The notes under the pieces: generated by a model | Told to the model about the DNA's origin: nothing | Databases searched by the model: none | What the model saw: the letters and a program-made list of their open reading frames with translations, nothing else | In this document: positions 35,000 through 42,750 of the stretch, one piece after another | Position numbering within the stretch: the first letter of the stretch is position 1 | Layout: the number at the start of each line of letters is the position of its first letter | Source of the DNA: Limosilactobacillus pulli | GTDB lineage: Bacteria; Bacillota; Bacilli; Lactobacillales; Lactobacillaceae | Length of the DNA stretch: 64,000 nucleotides | Reading direction: 5' to 3' | NCBI RefSeq assembly: GCF_947381555.1 | Contig: NZ_CANCWQ010000009.1 | Coordinates: 9,569-73,568, forward strand | Translations under genes and position numbers: made by a program

Positions 35000-35425
35000 A
35001 TCAAATCCATTGTACCAGTCAAGGTCAGCTTAAATACAAAGATGACTCAAGATGGCAAAAGCGATCATTATCATTTTGAAGAAGACGGTCAATTCGTAAC
35101 GCTGGAAAACGGTCAGCACTATCTGCGCTATGTCGAGCATCAGGGCAGCCAGGCCACACCGGTTCAGTTTCGAATTGCAGAAGACGAGATTCACTTGATC
35201 CGCAGCGGCGCACAGAAAACGCATTTTAAGTTTGCTAATGGCGGCGAAAATATGACGCATTATCAAACAGAATATGGGCGGATTACCTTGCGCGTTGTTA
35301 CCAGTCGTATGGATGCCGACTTGAATCTGGCAGCCGTTGCCGGTCAAATCGAGATTCACTATCAGCTGCTGATGCAGGATCAATTGATTGGTAACTATCA
35401 GATTCAATTGCAATTTGGCGCGTAA
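35000..35425 (+). CDS. DUF1934 (YwiB-like) beta-barrel protein; non-canonical start
   Basis: About 141 residues of a small beta-barrel of the DUF1934 family, which usually begins with a strand such as IPVKVSLNTKMTQDG. Here that strand is encoded (SIVPVKVSLNTKMTQDGKSD), but between the in-frame stop at 34970 and the ATG at 35042 there is no ATG, GTG, TTG or CTG. AAAGGGGG (34984-34991) is a strong ribosome binding site placed for an ATC at 35000 (codons ATC AAA TCC). Either ATC is used, or the start has been mutated, or a shorter protein begins at 35042 without its first strand. The function of the family is unknown. It is 55 bases before rpoE. Confidence 0.75.
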   Translation: MKSIVPVKVSLNTKMTQDGKSDHYHFEEDGQFVTLENGQHYLRYVEHQGSQATPVQFRIAEDEIHLIRSGAQKTHFKFANGGENMTHYQTEYGRITLRVVTSRMDADLNLAAVAGQIEIHYQLLMQDQLIGNYQIQLQFGA

Positions 35426-35480
35426 TATCGTATTATGTAGAGTAGACTTTTTGAGACTTTTTGAAGGGATGTGCACCAGT

Positions 35481-36074
35481 TTGGATTTAACCCATTTGGA
35501 TTTAAAGGTTTTCGATGGCCAAGACAAGTCAGAACTGTCCATGATCGAAGTAGCGCACGCTATTTTGGCCTACCATGGTGAAGCAATGGCGTTCGCTGAT
35601 TTGACCAACGAGGTTCAGCAATATCTTGGTAAGAGCGATGAGGAGATTCGGGAACGGCTCCCACAGTTCTACACGGACCTGAACGTCGATGGCAGTTTTA
35701 TTTCCCTTGGTGACAATACTTGGGGCCTGCGTGCATGGTACCCATATGAATCAATCGATGAAGCCACGGTTGGCGAAAACGAAGAAGAAGAGGATCGTCC
35801 AAAGAAGAAGCGTCGCAAAGTCAATGCCTTCTTGGCAGGTGCTGATGAAGACGACGTGATCGACTACGACAACGATGATCCAGAAGATGACGATCTGGCT
35901 GACGTTGACGACGAAGATGACAGCAGCAGCGAAGAAGAAGATTACGATAACCCAGATTACGATGAAGACAATCCTCTGGGTGACGACGATGAGGATACCA
36001 ATCTGGAAGATCAGCTCTCATCAGAAGGCTTCGATGACGAAGACGACGATGAAGATGACGACGAAGAAGAATAA
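35481..36074 (+). CDS. rpoE: RNA polymerase delta subunit
   Basis: A 197-residue delta subunit. The N-terminal globular domain has the typical KSELSMIEVAHAILAYHG and FYTDLNVDGSFISLGDNTWGLR blocks. After a KKKRRKV stretch, the last 80 residues are almost all Asp/Glu with a few Ser. Delta binds core polymerase in Firmicutes and promotes recycling and promoter selectivity. The likely start is TTG at 35481 (LDLTHLD); ATG at 35469 directly abuts the AAGGG binding site and seems too close. HelD, its usual partner in recycling, is encoded in the same window. Confidence 0.93.
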   Translation: MDLTHLDLKVFDGQDKSELSMIEVAHAILAYHGEAMAFADLTNEVQQYLGKSDEEIRERLPQFYTDLNVDGSFISLGDNTWGLRAWYPYESIDEATVGENEEEEDRPKKKRRKVNAFLAGADEDDVIDYDNDDPEDDDLADVDDEDDSSSEEEDYDNPDYDEDNPLGDDDEDTNLEDQLSSEGFDDEDDDEDDDEEE

Positions 36075-36088
36075 ATAATACATCACTC

Positions 36089-36117
36089 TTGACTAACCAG
36101 TCTGGTCTTTGTATTAT
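36089..36117 (+). promoter_or_regulatory. pyrG promoter
   Basis: TTGACT, 17 bases, TATTAT. Seven bases later comes GGGC (36125-36128), the expected transcription start. Confidence 0.85.
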
Positions 36118-36124
36118 TTTACTT

Positions 36125-36196
36125 GGGCTCCCAAGTTTATCTTGGGACTTTTCGTTTTAAAAGGCTCCCTGTTTCAATGAAATGGGGAGCCTTTTT
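36125..36196 (+). promoter_or_regulatory. pyrG leader with CTP-sensing attenuator
   Basis: The transcript would start 5'-GGGCUCCC. It has a first hairpin (TCCCAAG/CTTGGGA) and then a terminator hairpin (AAAAGGCTCCC with GGGGAGCCTTTTT, 36159-36196) ending 40 bases before pyrG. In Bacillus subtilis, when CTP is low, the polymerase stutters at a GGGC start and adds extra G. The poly-G pairs with the C/U-rich 5' arm of the terminator and prevents termination. The same parts are present here: the GGGC start, a pyrimidine-rich CTCCC arm, and the terminator. Confidence 0.8.
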
Positions 36197-36236
36197 GTAT
36201 TAGAGAACCGGACGCAGTTCCAAAAGGAGATAAATA

Positions 36237-37844
36237 ATGACTAAATACATTTTCGTAACTGGTGGGGTTGTTTCATCATTGGGCAAAGGGATCATTGCTG
36301 CATCTCTTGGCCGATTGCTGAAAAACCGGGGGCTGAAAGTGGCCATTCAAAAGTTTGACCCATACTTGAACGTGGACCCTGGGACGATGAGCCCTTACCA
36401 GCACGGTGAGGTTTTCGTTACCGATGATGGTACAGAAACCGACTTGGACTTGGGACACTACGAACGGTTCATTGACAATAACTTAAACAAGTACTCCAAC
36501 GTTACGACTGGTAAGATTTACTCAGAAGTGCTGCACAAGGAACGGCGTGGCGACTACCTTGGTCGGACGGTTCAGGTAATTCCACACATTACCGATGCCA
36601 TTAAAGACAAAATCAAGCGGGCCGGCGAGAGTACGGATGCTGAGATCGTGATTACTGAAATTGGTGGTACGGTTGGGGATATCGAATCACAACCGTTTAT
36701 GGAAGCTATTCGGGAAATGAAAAAGGATGCCGGCGCCGAGAACGTGCTCTACATTCACGCTACGCTGATCCCATACCTGCATGCAGCTGGCGAAATGAAG
36801 ACTAAGCCGACTCAGCACAGCGTTCGTGAGCTGCGGGGTCTGGGAATTCAGCCTAACATCTTGGTCGTACGGACGGAAGCACCGATTACCGACAGCATGC
36901 GCAAAAAGATTGCCATGTTCTGTGACGTTGATGAAAATGCCGTTATCGAATCGCGCGACGTCAAGGTTTTGTATGAAATTCCACTGAAGCTGCAAAAGCA
37001 GGGAATGGACCAACTGGTAGTCGACCACTTTGGCCTGGACGTTCCAGAAGCTGACATGCGTGACTGGACCAATATGATTCACCACATTGAAAATGGTCTG
37101 ACCAACACGGTAACGATTGCGATGGTTGGTAAGTACACGGATTTGCAAGACGCCTACATCTCAGTTAACGAAGCGCTGCGCCATGCCGGCTACCCAGCCA
37201 ACGCTAAGGTTAAGATTGACCACTTCAACTCTGAAGACATCAACGATGAAAACGTGGCTGAAAAGCTGGGCAAGTATGATGGAATCTTGGTTCCCGGCGG
37301 CTTTGGCTCTCGTGGGGTCGAAGGAATGATTGCCGCAATCAAGTACGCACGTGAAAATGACGTACCATATCTAGGGATCTGCCTGGGGATGCAGACGGCC
37401 TGCATCGAATTTGCTCGTGACGTACTGGGCTACAAGGATGCCAACTCAACCGAGTTCAATCCAAACACTGAACACAACATCATTGATCTGATGCCGGATC
37501 AAGAAGATGTTGAAAATATGGGTGGTACGCAGCGACTGGGTTCATACCCATGCAAGCTCAAGGCTGGGACCAAGGCTGCGGCTGCTTATGACAACAAGAC
37601 GATGATCCATGAGCGCCATCGTCACCGTTACGAATTCAACAATGGATATCGTGAAGCTATGGAACAAGCCGGTTTGGTTATTTCTGGTGTCAATCCAGAT
37701 CGTAATCTGGTTGAAGTCGTAGAACTGCCAAAGAACAAATTCTTCGTTGCAGCTCAGTACCACCCAGAATTCCTGTCACGGCCAAACCGTCCAGAAGGTC
37801 TGTTTGCTGCCTTCGTTAAGGCGGCTGCCGAAAATCAAAAATAA
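36237..37844 (+). CDS. pyrG: CTP synthase
   Basis: A 535-residue enzyme making CTP from UTP, ATP and glutamine. The N-terminal amidoligase has FVTGGVVSSLGKGI and the conserved ITEIGGTVGDIES. The C-terminal class I glutaminase has the nucleophile Cys in GICLGMQ and the catalytic pair in AQYHPEF. AAAGGAG precedes the ATG. It is transcribed alone, controlled by the upstream attenuator and closed by a terminator. Confidence 0.98.
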   Translation: MTKYIFVTGGVVSSLGKGIIAASLGRLLKNRGLKVAIQKFDPYLNVDPGTMSPYQHGEVFVTDDGTETDLDLGHYERFIDNNLNKYSNVTTGKIYSEVLHKERRGDYLGRTVQVIPHITDAIKDKIKRAGESTDAEIVITEIGGTVGDIESQPFMEAIREMKKDAGAENVLYIHATLIPYLHAAGEMKTKPTQHSVRELRGLGIQPNILVVRTEAPITDSMRKKIAMFCDVDENAVIESRDVKVLYEIPLKLQKQGMDQLVVDHFGLDVPEADMRDWTNMIHHIENGLTNTVTIAMVGKYTDLQDAYISVNEALRHAGYPANAKVKIDHFNSEDINDENVAEKLGKYDGILVPGGFGSRGVEGMIAAIKYARENDVPYLGICLGMQTACIEFARDVLGYKDANSTEFNPNTEHNIIDLMPDQEDVENMGGTQRLGSYPCKLKAGTKAAAAYDNKTMIHERHRHRYEFNNGYREAMEQAGLVISGVNPDRNLVEVVELPKNKFFVAAQYHPEFLSRPNRPEGLFAAFVKAAAENQK

Positions 37845-37864
37845 TTAGTCTGTATCATAAAAAA

Positions 37865-37896
37865 CGACGCGATCAGAGATGGTCACGTCGCTTTTT
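37865..37896 (+). terminator. Terminator of pyrG
   Basis: CGACGCGATC pairs with GGTCACGTCG (one mismatch), then CTTTTT. Confidence 0.82.
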
Positions 37897-38045
37897 AGAC
37901 TGGCAAGGCGTAAGTTATGAAGATTGTTTGAAAAGGTTGTAATTTAGCGGTTTATTAATTATCATTAAAGCTGACTGTTTTAAAAATAAAGAAAGATTCA
38001 ACTTAGAAAACAATTATCAATTTTGTAAGCGAGGAAAAGACAATC

Positions 38046-39305
38046 ATGAAAAAAATGATCATTCAAGGAGGAAACCGACTTTCGGGCGAAGTAACCATCG
38101 GCGGAGCCAAGAACAGTACCGTGGCTTTGATTCCGGCGGCTATTCTGGCCGATACGCCTGTTCAGTTTGATACCGTGCCGGATATCTTGGATGTTCACAA
38201 TCTGATGATTATTTTGGAGTCAATGAACGTCAAATCATCGTTCAAGCATGGCGTCTTAAATATTGACCCCACTCAAATCATGGAAGCTGAACTGCCCAGC
38301 AAGGCGATCAAGAGTCTGCGGGCTTCCTATTATTTCATGGGAGCCCTGCTTGGCCGTTTTCATCGAGCAACGGTAACTTTCCCAGGTGGCGACAACATTG
38401 GTCCTCGGCCAATCGACCAGCACTTGAAGGCTTTCAAGGCTTTAGGCGCCAACGTCAGCGAATCGGGCGGTACCGTAAAGATGGACGCGCCAAACGGACT
38501 GCATGGAACGCGGATTTTTATGGATATGGTTTCAGTTGGTGCTACGATCAACGCGGTCTTGGCCGCCGTACGGGCTCAGGGAACCACGATTATCGAAAAC
38601 GCGGCTCGTGAACCCGAAATCGTTGACTTGGCAACCTTCTTGAACAACATGGGGGCTAAGATTCGTGGTGTTGGGACTGATACGATTCGCATCACCGGCG
38701 TTGATACGCTGCAATCAATGAACACGCATACGATCATTGCCGACCGGATCGAGACCGGGACCTACCTGTCATTGGCTGCTGCAATGGGTGATGGAATCAT
38801 GTTGAACAACGTGATTCCAGAACACTTGGAGGCTTATACCAGCAAGCTGGTTGACATGGGGGTTGACCTGCAGATCGACAGCGATAAGATCTATGTTCCC
38901 AAAACCGACCACCTCAAGCCGATCAGCGTCAAGACGATGCCTTACCCAGGTTTTGCTACCGACCTGCAACAGCCATTGACGCCGCTGCTTTCCAAGGCTG
39001 ACGGAGAAAGCACGATTGTTGATACGATCTATCCAAAACGAGTCAAGCACGTCCCTGAACTGCAAAAGATGGGAATGAATATTGAGACCCAAGATGGCCA
39101 GATCGTCGTTCGTCATACGGAAAAACCGCACGGTGCCGATGTTAAGGCTGGTGAGATTCGGGCCGGAGCGTCCTTAATGATTGCTGGCTTGATGGCAGAT
39201 GGTCAAACGGTCATTCATGATGCCGACCATATTTTGCGCGGTTATGACCGAGTTGTCTGGAAACTTAACCGTTTAAATGCCGACGTTAGAATTGAAGAAG
39301 AATAG
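38046..39305 (+). CDS. murA: UDP-GlcNAc 1-carboxyvinyltransferase (MurA) with Asp at the Cys115 position
   Basis: A 419-residue enolpyruvyl transferase catalysing the first committed step of peptidoglycan synthesis. GGAKNSTVALIPAA and RASYYFMGALLGR are family motifs. The active-site loop reads FPGGDNIGPRP; most bacteria have PGGC there. Residue 116 is thus Asp instead of the Cys that fosfomycin alkylates. The same natural change is known in mycobacteria and chlamydiae, where the enzyme stays active but resists fosfomycin. The late DLQQPLTPLL motif is normal. AGCGAGGAAAAG lies before the ATG. Lactobacilli often have two murA paralogues; which this is cannot be told. Confidence 0.96.
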   Translation: MKKMIIQGGNRLSGEVTIGGAKNSTVALIPAAILADTPVQFDTVPDILDVHNLMIILESMNVKSSFKHGVLNIDPTQIMEAELPSKAIKSLRASYYFMGALLGRFHRATVTFPGGDNIGPRPIDQHLKAFKALGANVSESGGTVKMDAPNGLHGTRIFMDMVSVGATINAVLAAVRAQGTTIIENAAREPEIVDLATFLNNMGAKIRGVGTDTIRITGVDTLQSMNTHTIIADRIETGTYLSLAAAMGDGIMLNNVIPEHLEAYTSKLVDMGVDLQIDSDKIYVPKTDHLKPISVKTMPYPGFATDLQQPLTPLLSKADGESTIVDTIYPKRVKHVPELQKMGMNIETQDGQIVVRHTEKPHGADVKAGEIRAGASLMIAGLMADGQTVIHDADHILRGYDRVVWKLNRLNADVRIEEE

Positions 39306-39408
39306 AAAATGACAGAGTAGTTGCAAGTTGGACAAAGATATGTTAATCTGTGAAGGTTGATTATCTATGTTTCAGGCAATGATTCATGGCAAAAGGAGCG
39401 TAAAATTT

Positions 39409-39654
39409 ATGAAACAAGGAATTCATCCAGATTACCACTTGGTAGTTTTTGAAGACTCAGCAACCGGCTACAAGTTTATCTCCGGTTCTACTGCTACTTC
39501 TAAGGAAACCGTTAAATGGGAAGACGGCAACGAATACCCACTGATCCGGGTTGAAGTTACCTCTGATTCTCACCCATTCTACACGGGCAAGCAAAAGTTC
39601 ACGCAAGCCGATGGTGCCGTGGACAAGTTCAACAAGAAGTACGGCCTCAAGTAA
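39409..39654 (+). CDS. rpmE2: 50S ribosomal protein L31, type B
   Basis: An 81-residue L31. It begins MKQGIHPDYHLVVFED and contains SDSHPFYTGKQKF. It lacks the CxxC zinc motifs of type A, so it is the zinc-independent form, which often replaces the zinc form when zinc is scarce. AAAGGAG (39391-39397) selects this ATG over an earlier in-frame one. A terminator follows. Confidence 0.96.
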   Translation: MKQGIHPDYHLVVFEDSATGYKFISGSTATSKETVKWEDGNEYPLIRVEVTSDSHPFYTGKQKFTQADGAVDKFNKKYGLK

Positions 39655-39668
39655 GCCGCATCTTGGCC

Positions 39669-39711
39669 AAAAGTCTCACTGCTGGATTTTCCGCGGTGGG
39701 GCTTTTGTTTT
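39669..39711 (+). terminator. Terminator of rpmE2
   Basis: AAAAGTCTCACTGC pairs with GCGGTGGGGCTTTT through several G-T pairs, with a short loop; then GTTTT. Confidence 0.8.
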
Positions 39712-39739
39712 ATCATTATAAAAGTCGAGGAAGCAAAAC

Positions 39740-40435
39740 ATGCATCGCAAGTTAAACTGGCTGCGCTGGAGTGCCGCGGCAATTCTCTTTATCGTTGGCC
39801 TGGTCTTGATCTTCAACCAGCAGATTAAGTCAGCATTAGTTGATAGCTATCGTCCTGCGGTAACGCGCAAGGCAGTAGTCAAAAATCAAAAGAAAAAGGC
39901 CAGCTATGATTTTGACAGTGTTCAAGACCTCAGTCTGCAAAGCGTTGCCGAGGCCCGTGCCAAAAAACAAGCCATCAACGTGATTGGTGAGATTGCCATT
40001 CCTGACATTGATATGGTACTCCCAATAGCCAAAGGGGTTGACAATACCACGTTAGCGCTGGCGGCTGGAACCATGCGCGAGGACATGCAGATGGGCAAGG
40101 GTAATTATGCGCTGGCTGGACATAATATGGCCAATGGCAGTAAAATCTTGTTCTCGCCGCTTTACTACCATGCTAAAAAAGGTCAGATGATCTATCTGAC
40201 TGATATGGATCGCGTTTATGAATATCGGATCTATCAGCGCAAGTTTATTAAGGCCACTGACGTTCAAGTCGTCAACGATACCAAAAAGGCCATCGTTACC
40301 TTGATTACATGTGATGATACTGGGAAGGGCCGCTTGATGATTCGCGGTAAATTGGTGCGCAGCGAGAAGTTCTCCCAGGCACCTAAAAAAGCCCAAAAAG
40401 CCCTCAGCAGTAAATACACGACTGGGCGCGATTAA
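39740..40435 (+). CDS. srtA: Class A sortase
   Basis: A 231-residue transpeptidase that anchors LPxTG proteins to the cell wall. Residues 11-28 form one N-terminal membrane anchor (AAAILFIVGLVLIF). The catalytic histidine is in YALAGHNM (about residue 126), the cysteine in VTLITCDDTG (about 188) and the arginine in LMIRGKLV (about 201). These are the class A arrangement. GAGGAAG precedes the ATG. It is transcribed alone and converges with the phosphatase gene. Confidence 0.95.
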   Translation: MHRKLNWLRWSAAAILFIVGLVLIFNQQIKSALVDSYRPAVTRKAVVKNQKKKASYDFDSVQDLSLQSVAEARAKKQAINVIGEIAIPDIDMVLPIAKGVDNTTLALAAGTMREDMQMGKGNYALAGHNMANGSKILFSPLYYHAKKGQMIYLTDMDRVYEYRIYQRKFIKATDVQVVNDTKKAIVTLITCDDTGKGRLMIRGKLVRSEKFSQAPKKAQKALSSKYTTGRD

Positions 40436-40437
40436 CC

Positions 40438-40477
40438 AAAAAAGGATCAGACGCAAAATGCGCCGATCCTTTTTTTA
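40438..40477. terminator. Bidirectional terminator between srtA and the phosphatase gene
   Basis: AAAAAAGGATC pairs with GATCCTTTTTT, with an inner GCG/CGC pair. It extends over the phosphatase stop codon. Confidence 0.88.
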
Positions 40478-40945
40478 TTTGGTCTGCAGCTGTTCTTTAA
40501 CGACGTCCAGCCAATATGGCAAAGCTTCGGCCAAACTGTCGTAGGTGTCCTGGAAACGATGCGTATACCAGGGATCGGGAATTGACGTGCCCTTTTTGCC
40601 TGGTACTATGTCAAAGGCCTCGTAGATTTTATCACGGTCTTTTTTAGGTGCAATGGCTTTTAAATGGCGGATATTCATATCGTCCATACCGATGATCAAG
40701 TCGGCCGTATCAAAGTCGGCTTGGCTGATTGGTCTTGAGATTAGGCCTTCAGTTGGCAGATGGTACTTGTGCATGATTTTTAAGGCACCAGGATGGGGAC
40801 CATTACCTTCTTCTTCATAGCTGGTTGCAGCGGAGTCGACTTGAACCTGGTCAGCAAGATGATTTTGGGCAATCATCTGTTTAAACATCGCCTCTGCCAT
40901 TGGTGAGCGGCAGATGTTGCCCAGACAGACGAATAAGACTTTCAT
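40475..40945 (-). CDS. Low-molecular-weight protein-tyrosine phosphatase
   Basis: A 156-residue LMW-PTP. The P-loop CLGNICRSP (C-x5-R-S) is at residues 7-15, and the catalytic Asp is in IPDPWYTH near the C-terminus. It removes phosphate from tyrosines or possibly from phospho-arginine; the YwlE and PtpA-type members are not separable by eye. AAGGAG lies 7 bases before the ATG chosen here (MKVLFVCLG). An upstream in-frame ATG lacks a binding site. No tyrosine kinase is seen nearby. Confidence 0.93.
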   Translation of the reverse strand: MKVLFVCLGNICRSPMAEAMFKQMIAQNHLADQVQVDSAATSYEEEGNGPHPGALKIMHKYHLPTEGLISRPISQADFDTADLIIGMDDMNIRHLKAIAPKKDRDKIYEAFDIVPGKKGTSIPDPWYTHRFQDTYDSLAEALPYWLDVVKEQLQTK

Positions 40946-41084
40946 AAAAAACTCCTTATCAATACTTTTACAAATTATTCTATAAAAGTTTAAGTTTTTA
41001 TGCAAAACAGCAAAATCATTTTATTCACTTATCATTAACTGTTATCATTAAGAAAATCAATCTCTTAAGGAGGAGTAGTAGTTT

Positions 41085-41645
41085 ATGATGGCAGCAATTA
41101 TCGTTGCAGTAGTCGTGATTCTGCTGATTGTATGGTATGTCAGCATGTACAACGGCTTTGTCACCACGCGCAATCAAGTTGAGGAATCGGCCAGTCAGAT
41201 TGACGTTCAGCTGCAGCGTCGAAACGACCTGATTCCAAATCTGGTTAATACGGTTAAAGGGTACAGCAAATATGAAGCTGGTACGCTGGAAAAGGTTACC
41301 GCGTTGAGAAATCAGCTGGCTGGTATGAATATGGAAGATGATCCGCAAAAGACCATGGAAATTTCCAATCAGCTGAGTGGCACCTTAAAGACGCTGTTTG
41401 CCGTTAGCGAAGCCTATCCAGACTTAAAGGCCAGTGCGGAGTATCAAAAACTGATGGAAGAACTGACCAATACGGAAAACAAGATCGCCTACTCGCGTCA
41501 GCTCTATAACAGCTGCGTACGGCGCTTTAACGAAAAACTGCAGGCTTTCCCATCCAATCTGGTCGGTAAGATTCATCACTTTACCGAGTTTGAATACCTG
41601 CAGGTGCCAGCTGAGGCTAAGGAAACGCCAAAAGTTGAGTTTTAA
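41085..41645 (+). CDS. lemA: LemA family protein
   Basis: A 186-residue membrane-anchored protein. Residues 3-21 form one N-terminal membrane segment, followed by helical blocks RNQVEESASQIDVQLQRRNDLIPNLVNTVKGY, given in parts: NQVEESASQIDVQL, RRNDLIPNLV. The four-helix fold is shared by the family, and its role is not established. AAGGAGG precedes the ATG. It lies 20 bases before htpX, a pairing common in lactic acid bacteria that suggests membrane protein quality control. Confidence 0.93.
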   Translation: MMAAIIVAVVVILLIVWYVSMYNGFVTTRNQVEESASQIDVQLQRRNDLIPNLVNTVKGYSKYEAGTLEKVTALRNQLAGMNMEDDPQKTMEISNQLSGTLKTLFAVSEAYPDLKASAEYQKLMEELTNTENKIAYSRQLYNSCVRRFNEKLQAFPSNLVGKIHHFTEFEYLQVPAEAKETPKVEF

Positions 41646-41665
41646 AATCGAGCTGAGGGACACGC

Positions 41666-42565
41666 ATGCTTTATCAACAAATTAATATGAATAAGCGGCG
41701 GACGGTCTACGTAGTCTTCGGCTTTTGTCTGCTGGTAGCCCTGGTTGGTGCCGCAGTCGGCTATTGGCTGGCTGGTTCGGCAGTTGTGGGTATCATCATG
41801 GCATTAGTGATTGCTTTGATCTATACTTCGGTGATGATCGGTCAGTCAACGGATGTCGTGATGAACATGAATCATGCCCATGAGATTCATTCGGCAGCGG
41901 AGTCACCAGAACTCTGGCACGTCGTTGAAGATATGGCAATGGTTGCACAGGTACCAATGCCGCGGGTTTTTATCATTGATGATCCCAGCCCCAATGCATT
42001 TGCAACTGGCAACGATCCTGAGCATTCGGCAGTCGCTGCCACGACCGGCTTGATGCAGATGATGAATCGAGAAGAGCTGGAAGGCGTGATGGGCCATGAG
42101 ATAACGCACGTCCGCAACTACGATATTCGCTTGCAGACGATTGCATTGGCACTTTCGGCAGCCATCTCGTTTTTGGTCAATCTGGTCAGCAATTTTTGGT
42201 GGCTGGGCGGTGGCCGCCACGATGATGACGAAGATCGTGGGGTCAACATTTTTGGTATGATCGCCTCAGTGCTTTTGATTATCCTGGCTCCTTTGGCAGC
42301 TGCCATTGCCCAGATGGCCTTGTCGAGAAATCGCGAGTATCTGGCTGATGCCGGTTCGGTAGAATTAACGCGCAATCCACAAGGGATGATCAGTGCCTTG
42401 CGTAAGCTGGAACATGCCGAACCAATGCAGCAGGCAGATCCAAGCAGCGCCTCGCTTTATATTACCGATCCAGAAGAAAACGCCAAGCGTCATCGCTGGC
42501 TGGATCATCTTTTTGATACGCATCCGCCACTGGAGGATCGGATCACCCGACTGGAAGAAATGTAG
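41666..42565 (+). CDS. htpX: HtpX zinc metalloprotease
   Basis: A 299-residue M48 membrane protease. Two N-terminal membrane segments (about residues 14-33 and 38-56) are followed by the zinc site GHEITHVRNYD, with HEITH as the HExxH motif. Two more hydrophobic segments follow, and the third ligand Glu is in RNREYLADAGSVELT. It degrades misfolded membrane proteins in Escherichia coli. GAGGGA precedes the ATG. Confidence 0.95.
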   Translation: MLYQQINMNKRRTVYVVFGFCLLVALVGAAVGYWLAGSAVVGIIMALVIALIYTSVMIGQSTDVVMNMNHAHEIHSAAESPELWHVVEDMAMVAQVPMPRVFIIDDPSPNAFATGNDPEHSAVAATTGLMQMMNREELEGVMGHEITHVRNYDIRLQTIALALSAAISFLVNLVSNFWWLGGGRHDDDEDRGVNIFGMIASVLLIILAPLAAAIAQMALSRNREYLADAGSVELTRNPQGMISALRKLEHAEPMQQADPSSASLYITDPEENAKRHRWLDHLFDTHPPLEDRITRLEEM

Positions 42566-42581
42566 CATATTTTAAAACAAG

Positions 42582-42619
42582 GGTTCATGGATACCGATTG
42601 ATAGCCATGAGCCTTTTTT
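42582..42619 (+). terminator. Terminator of lemA-htpX
   Basis: A perfect 9-bp stem GGTTCATGG/CCATGAGCC and six T. Confidence 0.93.
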
Positions 42620-42684
42620 GATGCTTAAAAATTAAGAACTATGCAATTGATAAATTTATAACCCTCGTTTTGTGATCATAAGGG

Positions 42685-42693
42685 TGATATAAT
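42685..42693 (+). promoter_or_regulatory. Extended -10 promoter of murF
   Basis: TGATATAAT, the TGn-TATAAT form, 58 bases before the murF ATG. No good -35 is seen. Confidence 0.55.
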
Positions 42694-42750
42694 TAATCAG
42701 TTAGACTAGTCGGTACGAAAGTTCAAAAATAAACAAAAGAGGAAATTTTC

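Noticed and set aside
35821..36021. Arg/His-rich frame opposite the rpoE tail
   Set aside because: It is the mirror of a GAT/GAA/GAC repeat on the other strand. No binding site and no family likeness.
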